Of a stretch of 49,626 bases of DNA, positions 1 through 9,299 are shown piece by piece. Origin of the DNA: an uncultured Lentisphaerota bacterium (GTDB lineage Bacteria > Verrucomicrobiota > Kiritimatiellia > RFP12 > UBA1067); contig ONVK01000006.1 in NCBI GenBank assembly GCA_900321255.1, positions 1 through 49,626 on the forward strand, written 5' to 3'. The stretch's first letter is position 1. Every line of letters starts with the position of its first letter. Below the pieces are notes generated by a model. It saw nothing but the letters and a program-made list of their open reading frames with translations, searched no databases and was not told the origin of the DNA. The position numbers were made by a program, and so were the translations under genes.

Positions 1-1329
1 GCAGCCCTCGAACGCGCCCATCGGGATTCGCTTGAGCGACGCGGGAATTGTCAAGGACGTCAGATTCGTGCAGCCATCGAACGCGTTGTCGCCCATCGCG
101 ACAAGGACGTCGGGCAACGAGACGGCCGCCAACTTCTCGCAGTACCCAAACGCCAGCTGCCCGATGTTCGTGACACCCGAGGGGATGTTCACAGCCTGAA
201 CTTTCTGGCAGCTCTGGAAAGCATAGCTCTCGATCGATTTCAGTGCGGCCGGGAGAGAGACGGCCTCAAGCGACCTACAGCCGCTGAACATCGAGTCGCC
301 GAGCGTCTCGATTCCCGGGGGAAGAACGACGCTTGTCACGTCCCGGCAATCTTTGAAGAGCCCGTCCGCAACGCCATTCACGCCGAAGAGGTCTATCGCG
401 CCGAATGGATTGTCCACGCCCACGGCCCAGCCGGAGAGCAGGCAGACGTCCGGGACGGTTTCCTTGTCGAAGATCGAATCGGGGCAACCTTCAAACGCCC
501 TTTCGCCGACCCAAACGACGCTTGGCGGAATCGACACGCTGCGAAGGGATTTGCATTGGTTGAACGCGCAGAAGCCGATGGTCTCAAGACCTTCGCGGAG
601 GGTCGCGGACGCCAGGGCGCCGCATCCGCAGAACGCGCGGTCGCCGAGATGCCTGACCGACGACGGAATGTCAACGGCCGCAAGCGAGAGACAGTTCATG
701 AACGCGTCGGCTTCGAGAATCTCGACGCCGTCGCCGATTGTCGCCGTCTCAAGCGCGGAACACGCCGAGAAGGCGCTGTCGCCAATCGTCTTCACGCTGC
801 CCGGAATGTCGACGCGAGGAAGCGCCCGGCACATGGTGAACGCGTCCTTGGCGATGTTGGTTACCGTGTTCGGAATGTTCACGCTCTCGAGCGCCACGCA
901 GCGGCAGAAGGCGTTCTCACCTATGTCGAGGCATCCCGCGCCGACCGCAACGTTCGTGATGGACGAGTCCCTGTCGAAGTAGAACGCGTTGGAGGCGATG
1001 CGCCTGATTCCGTCCGGCAGCCTCACGCTCGTCACCTTTGTGCAGTTCCCGAAGAGCCCCGGCGCCATGTCGCGCACCGGATACGTCGTCTTCCCGTTCG
1101 GCCCGTCGGGACCGATCCGCGAAGGCACGACGATGTCGCCCTTGCAGACGTCCCTCGCGTTGGAGTCCCCAAACCCCGGCGTGGAGATCGTCGCCTCGCC
1201 GTTGACCACCGTGTACCCCCACAACAACCTCTGCTCCGAGTCGTACCACCGCACGTCCTCGTCCGCGCGCGCCGCAAGCGCCGCCGCTAGAACCGCCGCA
1301 AGCAGCATGCCTTTCAGCCTCTTTGTCAT
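1..1329 (-). CDS. BspA-like secreted leucine-rich repeat protein (3' end outside window)
   Basis: Reading the minus strand from the ATG at 1329 gives an open frame of 443 codons that leaves the window without a stop. The first ~22 residues (MTKRLKGMLLAAVLAAALAA) are a signal peptide. From about residue 95 there are repeated units of ~23 residues with the pattern of BspA/TpLRR repeats, for example VTSVRLPDGIRRIASNAF, LESVNIPNTVTNIAKDAF and LASATLREGLETIGFCAF. This is the LRR_5 family, common in surface or secreted proteins of host-associated bacteria and thought to mediate binding. The start is supported by GAGGGGG about 5 bases upstream. It lies 30 bases downstream of the preceding InlB-like gene and is probably co-transcribed with it. 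The ligand is unknown and the C-terminal anchor cannot be seen. Confidence 0.9.
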   Translation of the reverse strand, partial: MTKRLKGMLLAAVLAAALAARADEDVRWYDSEQRLLWGYTVVNGEATISTPGFGDSNARDVCKGDIVVPSRIGPDGPNGKTTYPVRDMAPGLFGNCTKVTSVRLPDGIRRIASNAFYFDRDSSITNVAVGAGCLDIGENAFCRCVALESVNIPNTVTNIAKDAFTMCRALPRVDIPGSVKTIGDSAFSACSALETATIGDGVEILEADAFMNCLSLAAVDIPSSVRHLGDRAFCGCGALASATLREGLETIGFCAFNQCKSLRSVSIPPSVVWVGERAFEGCPDSIFDKETVPDVCLLSGWAVGVDNPFGAIDLFGVNGVADGLFKDCRDVTSVVLPPGIETLGDSMFSGCRSLEAVSLPAALKSIESYAFQSCQKVQAVNIPSGVTNIGQLAFGYCEKLAAVSLPDVLVAMGDNAFDGCTNLTSLTIPASLKRIPMGAFEGC

Positions 1330-1359
1330 TTATCCCCCTCTATAATGAATTCCCTCACT

Positions 1360-3801
1360 CTACTTCTTCCACACCCGGCCCCAAAGCGAGCCGTTGCTGA
1401 GAAAGTATTCAGTATCCCCCCTAATCTCAATCACGAATTTGCCGACGAAAAACCGGGCAACAACTTCAAGGTCTTCGCCATCATATTGGTCGTATTCGTA
1501 GGACAGATATGTCGTGCCGCTAACCTTTGTCCCCGCTATCGAACCAGACAACGTCACCTTTCCGCCCTCCTCGATCTTTACGAATGCAGTTTTCTTCATT
1601 CCACTCTCAATATAGACGCAATTTGGGCAGGCAAGCTCGTATGCACAACCACTATCAGGCTGCGCCTTCAGGACAAAAAAGCTTTGTTTGCCGAGTTTGG
1701 CATATTCCGCCGCGATATCAGCCGCATCGGCAGAAGTCGCCGCTGCGTTTTTACGGGCGAATATCTTTTCTTCATTTAGCGCCCCCGTCATCGGCGTGAC
1801 CGCGCCATAGCCGAAGCTGCCCGTCAGGGCATCTTGGGTATATTCGGAATTAGGGTTGATCGTTGCTTCAATCATATTGACATATTGATATCCCGAGTAC
1901 TTCTTCGCGGAATGGATGTATATCCTGTAATTTCCATCGTCATCAAGCGTCAGTCCTGTTCCTGCAAGTGAAACGGACCCGATTTTTGCCGTGACCTTTC
2001 CGCTCGACGCAACGGTAACAGCGACCTTGCGCGAGTTGCGCCAAAGAGCATATGATGTATTATCGGCGAACTCGCCATACCAATTAGGAGGGCTGCAGTA
2101 TCCGTAGAACGTACCCACCACGCCTGCAGGAAGCGCCTCGATGACAAAAGTGGCCGTCGCCACATATGACGTCTTTCCCTTTTTCACCGTGAAAGTGGCG
2201 GCATACGTCCCGCCGGCGGACGGCACACCCGTCATCTTCTGTTTCTTCGCGTCCCATGCGAGGCCAGGCAACCCAGTGACGGACGATATTGTCCACCCGT
2301 CAGCTTTGAGATAAATACCAAGATCACCCCACGAAAACTTCATTCCCGCCTTGAGTCTATATGGTTCCGTTGAGGACGTGTTAAGAGCCAGAACGCCATT
2401 ATTCACCGCCTGTGTCTTGTTCGGAAGAACCATTCGAATCGACTTTGCCGCAGACTTCCCTGCACGGTTCTTCGCCGTCAGTTTGACCGTCTTTACGGCA
2501 CCATGAGCCAGCTTAGTCCAGTTCGTCACCTTGAGCAAATAGCAGTTGTCCGTGCCCGCAACGCGCACGATGCCGATGCCGGACGGTGCGCCCGAGAGCG
2601 TCACGGACGGGTACGAGAGCGACTCGACCTCAACGAATATCTCGCGATCTGGGTCATCCTCGACATACCAAATCTCGGCAGGGTCAACGAAAAGAAGCGG
2701 CGCGGCGTCTGCCGTCGTCTTCGCAAACACAGCCCTCACCGACACCGGTTCCGCGCCCATCGTAAAAGATGCGCTCGGCTGGCGACTCTTCAGTGCGCTG
2801 GGCCACGGAGAATCGTCGTCGACGTTCTCCCATCCAACGAACACATACCCCTTGTTAGGCGTCGCCTTGAGCGTGACCTTTGAGCCATACGCTTTCAGCC
2901 CTGCGCCGCTCACCGTGCCCACCGACTTCGAGCCGCCCTCCACCGTCACCTTGTACTTTTTCGCCGTCCAGCGGGCGTAGACAGTCATCGCCTTCGTAAC
3001 TTTTGTGGAGGCGGAAATCCTCGTGCCCTTGGTCTTGTCCGTCCACCAGCCGGAGAACGAGTAGCCAGTGCGTTCATCGGGAACCGGCAGTTCGCCCACC
3101 GCCGAATTGAGGTTAACGACCCGCCCGTACTCATCGACTGTGCCGCCGTTCGCGTTGAAGCGCACCGTCGCTGCCTTTGCCTTCTGGTCGGGGCTCATCT
3201 TGAACGACACAGGGTAGCTCGCGGTGCTTCCGCCTGCATTCACCTTGACAGTGAAAGTATGCGTCCCCTTCTGCGGACGTGTTCCTGTGGGGATGATGAT
3301 CCACTGCCTATCGGAATGTGCTTTGATCCAGTTCTCTGCATCACTGTAACCGCTGTTTTTGTCATCGAAGAACGGCCATATCCCCTTCTCGAGCTCGTAA
3401 GTGACACCCACGATATCTTCCCATTCCCAGTTGTTGTATACCCACACTCCGCCGTCCTTTTCAAGATCGATGCGATCGCCGGACACGCGCACATCAAATA
3501 TCGGACAACCATACGTATACCACATGCCCTCTTCCGACATGATGTATGGATCGCCAAAATCAATGTATGTTCCGGGGGAGACGGTAACGTCACCCGGAGA
3601 GAGCTCGACATTTTTGCCGTATTCATCTGTCACAACGACTGGAATCGCGATGTTCGCCCCCATATAGAAATCACGCCAGCCGACGCATGTAGTGCCTACA
3701 TCGTCAGCAAGCGCCTCATACCACTTTCCGAACGTTATGTCGGCTGCAGCCGTCAGCGCAAGCTGCGCCGCAAGCACCGCCGCAGAAAACTTCATAATCA
3801 T
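1360..3801 (-). CDS. Secreted InlB-repeat and Ig-like domain surface protein
   Basis: Predicted 813 aa with a signal peptide (MIMKFSAAVLAAQLALTAAA). Domains by eye: a unique N-terminal region to ~205; an InlB B-type (Flg_new/Listeria-Bacteroides) repeat at ~212-278 with the typical FNANGGT start and GYSFSGWW and YARW blocks; a divergent bacterial repeat at ~280-360 (KGYVFVGWEN); two Ig/cadherin-like segments at ~370-555; and a C-terminal beta module from ~560 carrying SSGKVTAKIG. That module recurs in three other proteins of this window. A start five codons upstream is possible, but GGAGGGGG overlaps that ATG and sits 5 bases before ATG 3801, so 3801 is preferred. It has its own promoter (3882-3911). 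Likely a surface or secreted adhesin-type protein; partner unknown. Confidence 0.9.
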   Translation of the reverse strand: MIMKFSAAVLAAQLALTAAADITFGKWYEALADDVGTTCVGWRDFYMGANIAIPVVVTDEYGKNVELSPGDVTVSPGTYIDFGDPYIMSEEGMWYTYGCPIFDVRVSGDRIDLEKDGGVWVYNNWEWEDIVGVTYELEKGIWPFFDDKNSGYSDAENWIKAHSDRQWIIIPTGTRPQKGTHTFTVKVNAGGSTASYPVSFKMSPDQKAKAATVRFNANGGTVDEYGRVVNLNSAVGELPVPDERTGYSFSGWWTDKTKGTRISASTKVTKAMTVYARWTAKKYKVTVEGGSKSVGTVSGAGLKAYGSKVTLKATPNKGYVFVGWENVDDDSPWPSALKSRQPSASFTMGAEPVSVRAVFAKTTADAAPLLFVDPAEIWYVEDDPDREIFVEVESLSYPSVTLSGAPSGIGIVRVAGTDNCYLLKVTNWTKLAHGAVKTVKLTAKNRAGKSAAKSIRMVLPNKTQAVNNGVLALNTSSTEPYRLKAGMKFSWGDLGIYLKADGWTISSVTGLPGLAWDAKKQKMTGVPSAGGTYAATFTVKKGKTSYVATATFVIEALPAGVVGTFYGYCSPPNWYGEFADNTSYALWRNSRKVAVTVASSGKVTAKIGSVSLAGTGLTLDDDGNYRIYIHSAKKYSGYQYVNMIEATINPNSEYTQDALTGSFGYGAVTPMTGALNEEKIFARKNAAATSADAADIAAEYAKLGKQSFFVLKAQPDSGCAYELACPNCVYIESGMKKTAFVKIEEGGKVTLSGSIAGTKVSGTTYLSYEYDQYDGEDLEVVARFFVGKFVIEIRGDTEYFLSNGSLWGRVWKK

Positions 3802-3881
3802 GTTAACCCCCTCCATCGTTTTACCTGAAAACCAGAATACAGAACCAAGCTTTCAAGTTGATCCTTTCAAGTCGGTATATA

Positions 3882-3911
3882 ATTTTAGCATAGCCAGCCA
3901 TACGAAATCAA
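3882..3911 (-). promoter_or_regulatory. Extended -10 promoter for the InlB-repeat protein
   Basis: On the minus strand TTGATT (3911-3906), an 18-base spacer and TAAAAT (3887-3882) are preceded by TGC, which makes an extended -10 (TGCTAAAAT). It lies ~80 bases upstream of the start at 3801 in an AT-rich gap, downstream of a terminator-like hairpin. Motif match only. Confidence 0.6.
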
Positions 3912-3947
3912 GGCCAATTTTTCAGCATCAATTCACAATAATTTACG

Positions 3948-3981
3948 ACCGCGCCGCCCACTTGGAGGCAGGCGGCGCGGT
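3948..3981 (-). terminator. Terminator-like hairpin after the BspA/InlB-type gene
   Basis: A perfect 11-bp inverted repeat (ACCGCGCCGCC at 3948-3958, GGCGGCGCGGT at 3971-3981) with a 12-base loop lies 26 bases past the stop codon at 4007. On the minus strand it is followed by an AT-rich stretch (CGTAAATTATT) rather than a clean U tract. It is placed where the long upstream transcription unit would end. Confidence 0.6.
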
Positions 3982-4006
3982 GGGAGGAGAAAGCTCTCCT
4001 CTGAGG

Positions 4007-6637
4007 TCAGCCGACGGGGACGCCCGGCGCGGCGACCGTCTCGACATACGAGCAGGACGAGTCCAGGGTCACCACGTAGATGATCGGCATCCCGATGCTG
4101 AACGAATTTACTATCAGATAGGCTTTCCTGACGTTGTTCGGATTGGGCTCGTACCAGATCACCGCCGATTCGCTGAACGGCTGGCCGTCGAATGTGCCGG
4201 CTAGCGTCGCGACGCCATTGCAGCTGCCGTCGATGGTGACCGTCACGCTCCCCTCGTCGAATGCGATCGTCGACGTCTTGCGGGTCAACACCGCCACGTT
4301 CAACGCATCCCGCGCGATCACCGCGTCCTCGAAGAGCGGATTCCCCGAGTCGTCGCATTCGAACACGTTCCTGCGTCCCACGACGTTGCGCTCTTCGAGT
4401 TCGACGGTGGAATAGCTGTGCTTGCCTCCGTCGGTCTTGGTCTCGCTGGTGTAGCTGCCCGTCAGCGAATTCTCGTCGCACTCCGCGTACGGATCGATGA
4501 ACACCAAGAGCGAGCGGTTGCAGGTGACCTTGCCTTTCGCGTAGCTCGACTTCATGCTGGCCTTGAACTTCATGCCGTCCGGCTCATAGGAGAGGCCGTC
4601 GCAGGAGAAGCTGACGTTGCCAACCTTCGCCGACACCTTGCCGTTCTTCGTCACGGACATGGAGAACTTGATCGAAGTCGGGATGAAAGAGTCGCCCGAT
4701 TCCTCGTAAGTGGCGTAGCCGTTGAACGCGCCGACGGCAGTCTCCGGCAGGGAGGACACCTTGAACGTCGCCGTCTCCACGTACTTCGTCTTGCCATTCT
4801 CGAGGGTGAACGAGAAGGTGTACAGTCCGGTCTTCTTGGTGTACCCCTTGAGCTTCTGGCTCTTCGCGTCCCAGGTGATGCCGTCGGGAAGTCCGCCGAT
4901 CTTGGAGATCTTCCATCCGCTCGACGGCACGACGCCCCAGTCGGACGGCTTGTACTTCACGCCGACGTAGATCTCGTTGGGGTCCCTCACCTCGGTGCCG
5001 GCGAAGACGGAGAGCACGCCGGCCATGATCGCGTCCGTCCTGTTCTTGCCCCACACGACGACGTTCTGCGTCGCCGTCTTGCCAGAGCGGTTCTTCGCCG
5101 TGACCTTGATTACGTTCTTCCCGGCCGGGACCTTGTCGGGATCGGCGATCTCGAGCCTGTACCTGGAATCATAGATCACCCCCATTCCCGGCGAGTCGGG
5201 GGGCGGCAGAAGCGAGAACTTGACGCCGGCCGGCAACTTGCTCGTCGTGACCTTCGGATACGAATAGGATTGGGCGTAGAGCTCCACGAAGCCGCCAGCA
5301 CCGTCCTCCGCATAGAGCGTCGTCGAGCCGCCGGTGACGTTGATCGCCATGATGTCCTCCGACTTCTTCACGAAACTCGCATAGTAGGATATCTGCGAAT
5401 CCTTCGGCACCGTGACCGTGGGGGTCAGGTTCTTGCGGCATTGCGTGTTGAGATTCGGAAACGCATCGCGGGACGCCTCGTACCAAGCATCTTCCATGAC
5501 AGCCTCCCACGCCCTGAACACATAGCCGGACTTCGCCGTGGCGGAGAGTTTGACCTTCGTGCCCCAGGCGTAGGAGCCCGAGCCCTTCACCGACTTCCCG
5601 CCCTTCTCCTTCGTCACGGTAACCTTGAGCTTCTTCTTCGACCACCGCGCGTAGAGCTTCGTCTCCTTGGTGAACTTCGTCGCCGTCGTCGCCTTTGTGC
5701 CGCCCGACTTCTTCGTGTACCAGCCGGCAAAAGTGTAGTACTCCTTCTCCGGCGTCGGCAGCGCGGCGGCCGCCGCGTTTTTCGGATACGGGGCAAGGTC
5801 CCCGCCGAACCCAAGGTCCATCACGCCGCCGCAGGTGTCGAACGTGACTACCACCGGCGTGCCCATACGCCACTTGAGCGTGAATTCGCCGCGGCAGTTC
5901 GGATCGGATCCGCCCACGTAGATGGTGTACTTCTCGCCCATCGTCACGGGGAACGCTATCAGGCTCGCGCCGTTCGCGAAGTTGTCGTTGTGGGCTATGT
6001 CGCTCGTGCTGCCGAATGCGTAGGCCCCGAGGAACGTATTGAAGTTGCTCCCGTGCGTCCAGAACCACACCGTCCCCGATTTCGGCGCCGTCCATACAAA
6101 CCACTTCACTAATTTCGCGCCGGTCAACGTGTTGTCCCAGGCAAGGAAGTTGTCGTCCTTCGCCTCTCCGCTCGCGTTGGAGATCGCCCTTGGATAGCTG
6201 GAGTCGCCGTTGCCCTCGCGGCCGGCGGCCACGTCAAGGAATGGCGTGCCGTAGAACACGTCGTCGAGATCGCCAGACGGCGGCGCACCCTTGAACGTCA
6301 CGGACTTGAGCTTGCCGCAGTCGCCGAATGCGCTGTAGCCGATCTTCGTAACGCCCGCCGGAATGGCCACGCTGGTGATGCCGCCGTTGTTGTAAAACGC
6401 ATATGCGTCGATCTCTGTCACCGTGCAGGTCCCGTATCCACCTGGATCCGACACCGTGGCGGGTATGGAGAACGCGCCTTTTGGGGCGGGGGTGGCGCCG
6501 GTGATCTTCGCTATGCAGGTATATCCGGAGCTCGACACCTGGAATTCCCAGGTGATGCCATTGGAATCCTTCCACGTCTCGCCGAACGCGGCGATGCCGA
6601 GGACAAGCGCCATTGCGGTCGCTATCATGGTTTTCAT
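4007..6637 (-). CDS. Secreted BspA-LRR / InlB-repeat / Ig-like surface protein
   Basis: Predicted 876 aa with a signal peptide (MKTMIATAMALVLGIAAFG). Domains by eye: a short BspA-type LRR stretch at ~75-118 (ITSVAIPAGVTKIGYSAF); a PPC-like beta domain at ~150-258; an InlB-type repeat at ~263-332 (YTFAGWYTKKSGG, LYARW); a divergent bacterial repeat at ~335-425; Ig-like segments at ~430-625 (GLPDGITWDAKSQKLKG); and the shared C-terminal beta module with TKNGKVSAKVGN at ~660-675. The start has GGGAGGT directly upstream and lies 2 bases after the stop of the DUF4422 frame, so the gene sits at the end of the polysaccharide transcription unit. It is related in architecture to the gene at 1360-3801. 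Binding partner unknown. Confidence 0.9.
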   Translation of the reverse strand: MKTMIATAMALVLGIAAFGETWKDSNGITWEFQVSSSGYTCIAKITGATPAPKGAFSIPATVSDPGGYGTCTVTEIDAYAFYNNGGITSVAIPAGVTKIGYSAFGDCGKLKSVTFKGAPPSGDLDDVFYGTPFLDVAAGREGNGDSSYPRAISNASGEAKDDNFLAWDNTLTGAKLVKWFVWTAPKSGTVWFWTHGSNFNTFLGAYAFGSTSDIAHNDNFANGASLIAFPVTMGEKYTIYVGGSDPNCRGEFTLKWRMGTPVVVTFDTCGGVMDLGFGGDLAPYPKNAAAAALPTPEKEYYTFAGWYTKKSGGTKATTATKFTKETKLYARWSKKKLKVTVTKEKGGKSVKGSGSYAWGTKVKLSATAKSGYVFRAWEAVMEDAWYEASRDAFPNLNTQCRKNLTPTVTVPKDSQISYYASFVKKSEDIMAINVTGGSTTLYAEDGAGGFVELYAQSYSYPKVTTSKLPAGVKFSLLPPPDSPGMGVIYDSRYRLEIADPDKVPAGKNVIKVTAKNRSGKTATQNVVVWGKNRTDAIMAGVLSVFAGTEVRDPNEIYVGVKYKPSDWGVVPSSGWKISKIGGLPDGITWDAKSQKLKGYTKKTGLYTFSFTLENGKTKYVETATFKVSSLPETAVGAFNGYATYEESGDSFIPTSIKFSMSVTKNGKVSAKVGNVSFSCDGLSYEPDGMKFKASMKSSYAKGKVTCNRSLLVFIDPYAECDENSLTGSYTSETKTDGGKHSYSTVELEERNVVGRRNVFECDDSGNPLFEDAVIARDALNVAVLTRKTSTIAFDEGSVTVTIDGSCNGVATLAGTFDGQPFSESAVIWYEPNPNNVRKAYLIVNSFSIGMPIIYVVTLDSSCSYVETVAAPGVPVG

Positions 6638-6639
6638 TA

Positions 6640-7317
6640 CTACCTCCCTTTCTTGTACTTTCTGTTAAGAAACGACGCGATCTTGCGCGGCCAGTGCTGA
6701 GACTCGAGGTGCAGGACCGGCATTTCGACGTAATTCACGCTCCTTGCGACGATGTACACGTCGAGCAGTCTCTCCGCCACAAACCCGAAAACGCGCCTGT
6801 CGTAGTCGGAGTACGACGAAATGTCGAGCCGGCGCTCCAGCTCGGAGAGGACTCCGAAAAGCCACGTGCAGTAGTCGTCGAGGAGCGGGCGCTTCATGAC
6901 CATCATGTTGAAGCGGTGTCCGCTCGTGGACTTCATCGCCGAATCAAAGGCGGGCAGGAAGTCGGGGTGCCTCTCCTCCAGTATGCGGCGCGTCTCGTCG
7001 AGGTCCTCGGCATGATGCGCGTGGATGTACTGCGAATAGGTGGATTCGATGAAGTAGTTGCGCCTCTTCGGCAGGACAGCGTCCGCGCGCGAAAGCGCCT
7101 CGCATATCTCGGCACCGCTCGCGATTCCGCCGCGCCCCCTGAAATGGCGTCGGTAGTGGACAAGCCCGACGGCGTCTGCCTTCGTGTTCTTCCATGCCCA
7201 GTAGAGCGCAGTAAGCTCGCACCAGCCCCTGTTCTTCGCGCTGATGTTCTCGCCTTCGTCGTCGCGCGCGAAGCCGGGCGGAACCGCCGCATCGCCCGAA
7301 AGCGCCGCACCGACGAT
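6640..7317 (-). pseudogene. DUF4422 glycosyltransferase-like domain, frameshifted from the LicD frame
   Basis: This frame is open from about 7317 to the TAG at 6640 and encodes the body of a DUF4422 protein (IVGAALSGDAA, NRGWCELTALYWAWKN, GLVHYRRHF, HFRGRGG). The family's start (MVVATHKQYAMPQDAVY) lies in another frame, at the end of the LicD reading frame (from ATG 7366). The two parts would join into one ordinary DUF4422 domain if a few bases were restored near 7315-7325. DUF4422 proteins occur in capsule clusters and are annotated as putative glycosyltransferases. The first ATG in this frame is 6936, well inside the domain, so a separate full-length product is unlikely. Either a true frameshift mutation, a programmed or variable frameshift, or an assembly error. 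Confidence 0.75.
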
Positions 7318-8293
7318 ACACGGCGTCCTGTGGCATCGCGTACTGCTTGTGCGTCGCGACTACCATCGCGAGCTCGGAGTCTTCGCGATTGAGGAAAAAC
7401 GGGCGGAACACGACATGTCTCTCCCTCTTCTCCGGCGGGGGCGGCGTCATGTAGTTTGGGCCGTACAGCCGCGTCATATATCCGTCCAGGTCCTTCGGCG
7501 CCTTTCGCAACGCCCCCTCCCACTCCACATCGACCGTCTCGCACAGGTCTTCTCTGCGGGCCAACTCCCCGAAGTAGTGCCGCCTGCCGACTGGAATCGT
7601 CACATATTCGCTGTCGCCGCCACTGCACAGGCGGTTCCACCAATCCCAAAGGCGAGTCCAGAAATCAAGAGACGCAAACGCCGTGAAAAAACCTATCGCG
7701 CATTTTATGCGAAAGGCCAGTGACATGCCCGCGTTCTCCATGGACCAGCGGCGCACAAGGCGCCTTTCGAAATAAAACTTCCTGCAGGAGTAGAGAAGCC
7801 CAAGCGCAAGAGACACCATCCCATGAGCACAACGCAGAACCCGACACGACGGGACGCTCTCAACAATGAAGATGTCGACAAACGCGCCGCACTCCATCTG
7901 CACGTTCGCAAGGTCCTCGCGCGTCCTCACGCACGACCCCTTCAGCCGGATGCGCGCAAGGGCGAGCCCGTATCCGGATGTCTCTGCCGGTGTGTGTATC
8001 CAGTATTTGTGTCCGAACCTGGCCCTGAAAAGTGGGATGAACCGATTGTAGTCGGCCCGGGGGATATTCAAGTCAACATCGTCATCCCACGGTATGAACC
8101 CCTTGTGACGGCGAGCTCCAAGGGCCGTGCCGCCGCCAAGCGCATAGCTAAGGCCGTTTTCACGGCATACTCTGTCCACGTCCGCAACTATTTCGACAAG
8201 AACAAGCTGAAGCCGACGCAGGTCGGGCTGCGTAATCTCCATGGCATCCGACGACACAAGGTGCTTAAAGGCATCTACAGTCGAGAGCCCCAT
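6944..8293 (-). CDS. LicD family phosphotransferase, runs in frame into the start of DUF4422
   Basis: Residues ~20-310 are a LicD/fukutin-type phosphotransferase: LSYALGGGTALGARRHKG followed by FIPWDDDVDLNIPRADYNRF, the family's nucleotidyltransferase-like core with its acidic DDD cluster, and the C-terminal YGPNYMTPPPPEKRERH. LicD enzymes transfer phosphocholine or related phospho-alditols from CDP donors to glycans. The start ATG follows the stop of the SDR gene with no gap (TGAATG); a second ATG at codon 18 is also possible. From residue ~310 the frame enters DUF4422 (MVVATHKQYAMPQDAVY). After ~7318 the translation becomes arginine-rich nonsense to 6944, because the DUF4422 frame has shifted. 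The likely ancestral product is a LicD-DUF4422 fusion ending at 6640. Confidence 0.85.
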   Translation of the reverse strand: MGLSTVDAFKHLVSSDAMEITQPDLRRLQLVLVEIVADVDRVCRENGLSYALGGGTALGARRHKGFIPWDDDVDLNIPRADYNRFIPLFRARFGHKYWIHTPAETSGYGLALARIRLKGSCVRTREDLANVQMECGAFVDIFIVESVPSCRVLRCAHGMVSLALGLLYSCRKFYFERRLVRRWSMENAGMSLAFRIKCAIGFFTAFASLDFWTRLWDWWNRLCSGGDSEYVTIPVGRRHYFGELARREDLCETVDVEWEGALRKAPKDLDGYMTRLYGPNYMTPPPPEKRERHVVFRPFFLNREDSELAMVVATHKQYAMPQDAVYRRCGAFGRCGGSARLRARRRRREHQREEQGLVRAYCALLGMEEHEGRRRRACPLPTPFQGARRNRERCRDMRGAFARGRCPAEEAQLLHRIHLFAVHPRASCRGPRRDAPHTGGEAPRLPARL

Positions 8294-9247
8294 TCAACCC
8301 TCCCGCCAAGAGGCGATGAGATTGTCGTATGCCTCGAGAAGCCCGGTGCGCGGCTTCCATCCGAGCGCCTCGAGCTTTGCCGTCGAGAGACGCATCCTGA
8401 ACTCCGGCGCGTAGCCGCGTCCCTCCGCGCCCGCGAGATCGACGACGACGCGCGTCGGCGGATGCGCCGCGGCGAGCATGTCGGCCATCTCGCGTATCGT
8501 GCAGAAGGTCGCGGGGTTCGCGACATTGTACGCCTCGCCGGGAGCGCCCTTTGCGGCAAGCGTCAGTATGGCGGAAACGGCGTCGTCGATGTAGCAGTAG
8601 CAGCGTGCGGTGCGGCCCTCGGTGTGGAGGACGATGTCGCGCCCCTCGAGCGCCGCCTCCGCGAACTGGGCGAAGACGCGCGTGTCTCCGCGCGCAACGC
8701 CGGGCCCAAACGTCTGCGTGAGCCGCGCAATCGTGGCGTTCACTCCGAACTCCTTCGCATACGCGGCGCACAGGTTCTCAGCGAGGCGCTTCGCCTCCGG
8801 ATAGCTCGAGCGCACCGCAGCGGGATCGAGGACGCCGAAGTCGCCTTCCGCCACGGGGTCGGACGTCGGCGCGCCGTAGACCTCCATCGTCGAGAGGAAC
8901 ACCACCTTGCCGATGCGCGCGGTCCGCGCGAGCTCGAGCACGTTGCGAGTTCCGTCGACAATCGTCGCAATCGTCTCGACAGGCCTTTCCACAAATCCTC
9001 GCGAGGCGGTCTCCGCGGCGGCATGGATGAGACGGCAGGATGAAAGGGACGCATGGGGAAGAAGCGACTGGTCGAACGGGCGGGCGACGTCCCATCCAAC
9101 GACCTGCACCCCTTCCAGGCCGCCGAAGAGCCGCCTGGCCTTCTCGACGTTGCGCGCAGCCGCGACGACGGCATCGCCGTTAGCCGCGATTGCCTTGACG
9201 AGCGCCGTGCCGATCAACCCCGTCGAGCCTGTAACGATATAAGTCAT
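8294..9247 (-). CDS. NAD-dependent epimerase/dehydratase (extended SDR)
   Basis: Predicted 317 aa. The N-terminal Rossmann motif is TGSTGLIG (TGxxGxxG), followed by LSTMEVYG and the catalytic SYPEAKR (YxxxK), so the fold and active site look intact. Extended SDRs in capsule loci make or modify nucleotide sugars by epimerisation, dehydration or reduction. The substrate cannot be read from sequence. Closely related SDRs accompany TarI/IspD-like cytidylyltransferases and LicD in other capsule clusters, so a role in making the CDP-activated donor used by LicD is possible (inference). It has a promoter-like site directly upstream (9271-9299) and is followed without a gap by licD. Confidence 0.92.
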   Translation of the reverse strand: MTYIVTGSTGLIGTALVKAIAANGDAVVAAARNVEKARRLFGGLEGVQVVGWDVARPFDQSLLPHASLSSCRLIHAAAETASRGFVERPVETIATIVDGTRNVLELARTARIGKVVFLSTMEVYGAPTSDPVAEGDFGVLDPAAVRSSYPEAKRLAENLCAAYAKEFGVNATIARLTQTFGPGVARGDTRVFAQFAEAALEGRDIVLHTEGRTARCYCYIDDAVSAILTLAAKGAPGEAYNVANPATFCTIREMADMLAAAHPPTRVVVDLAGAEGRGYAPEFRMRLSTAKLEALGWKPRTGLLEAYDNLIASWREG

Positions 9248-9270
9248 TCGCCAGTTCCCTTGACCGCGCT

Positions 9271-9299
9271 ATTGTACCAAAATCAGAGCAGGGACTCAA
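9271..9299 (-). promoter_or_regulatory. Internal extended -10 promoter before the SDR gene
   Basis: On the minus strand TTGAGT (9299-9294), 17 bases and TACAAT (9276-9271) are preceded by TGG (TGGTACAAT). The -35 lies inside the end of the upstream gene. The 35-base gap 9248-9282 holds nothing else. It would allow the SDR-LicD genes to be transcribed apart from the upstream genes. Confidence 0.55.

Noticed and set aside
4418..6112. 564-codon open frame on the plus strand
   Set aside because: Antisense shadow of the BspA/InlB-type gene; composition is arginine-rich and unlike any real protein in the window.
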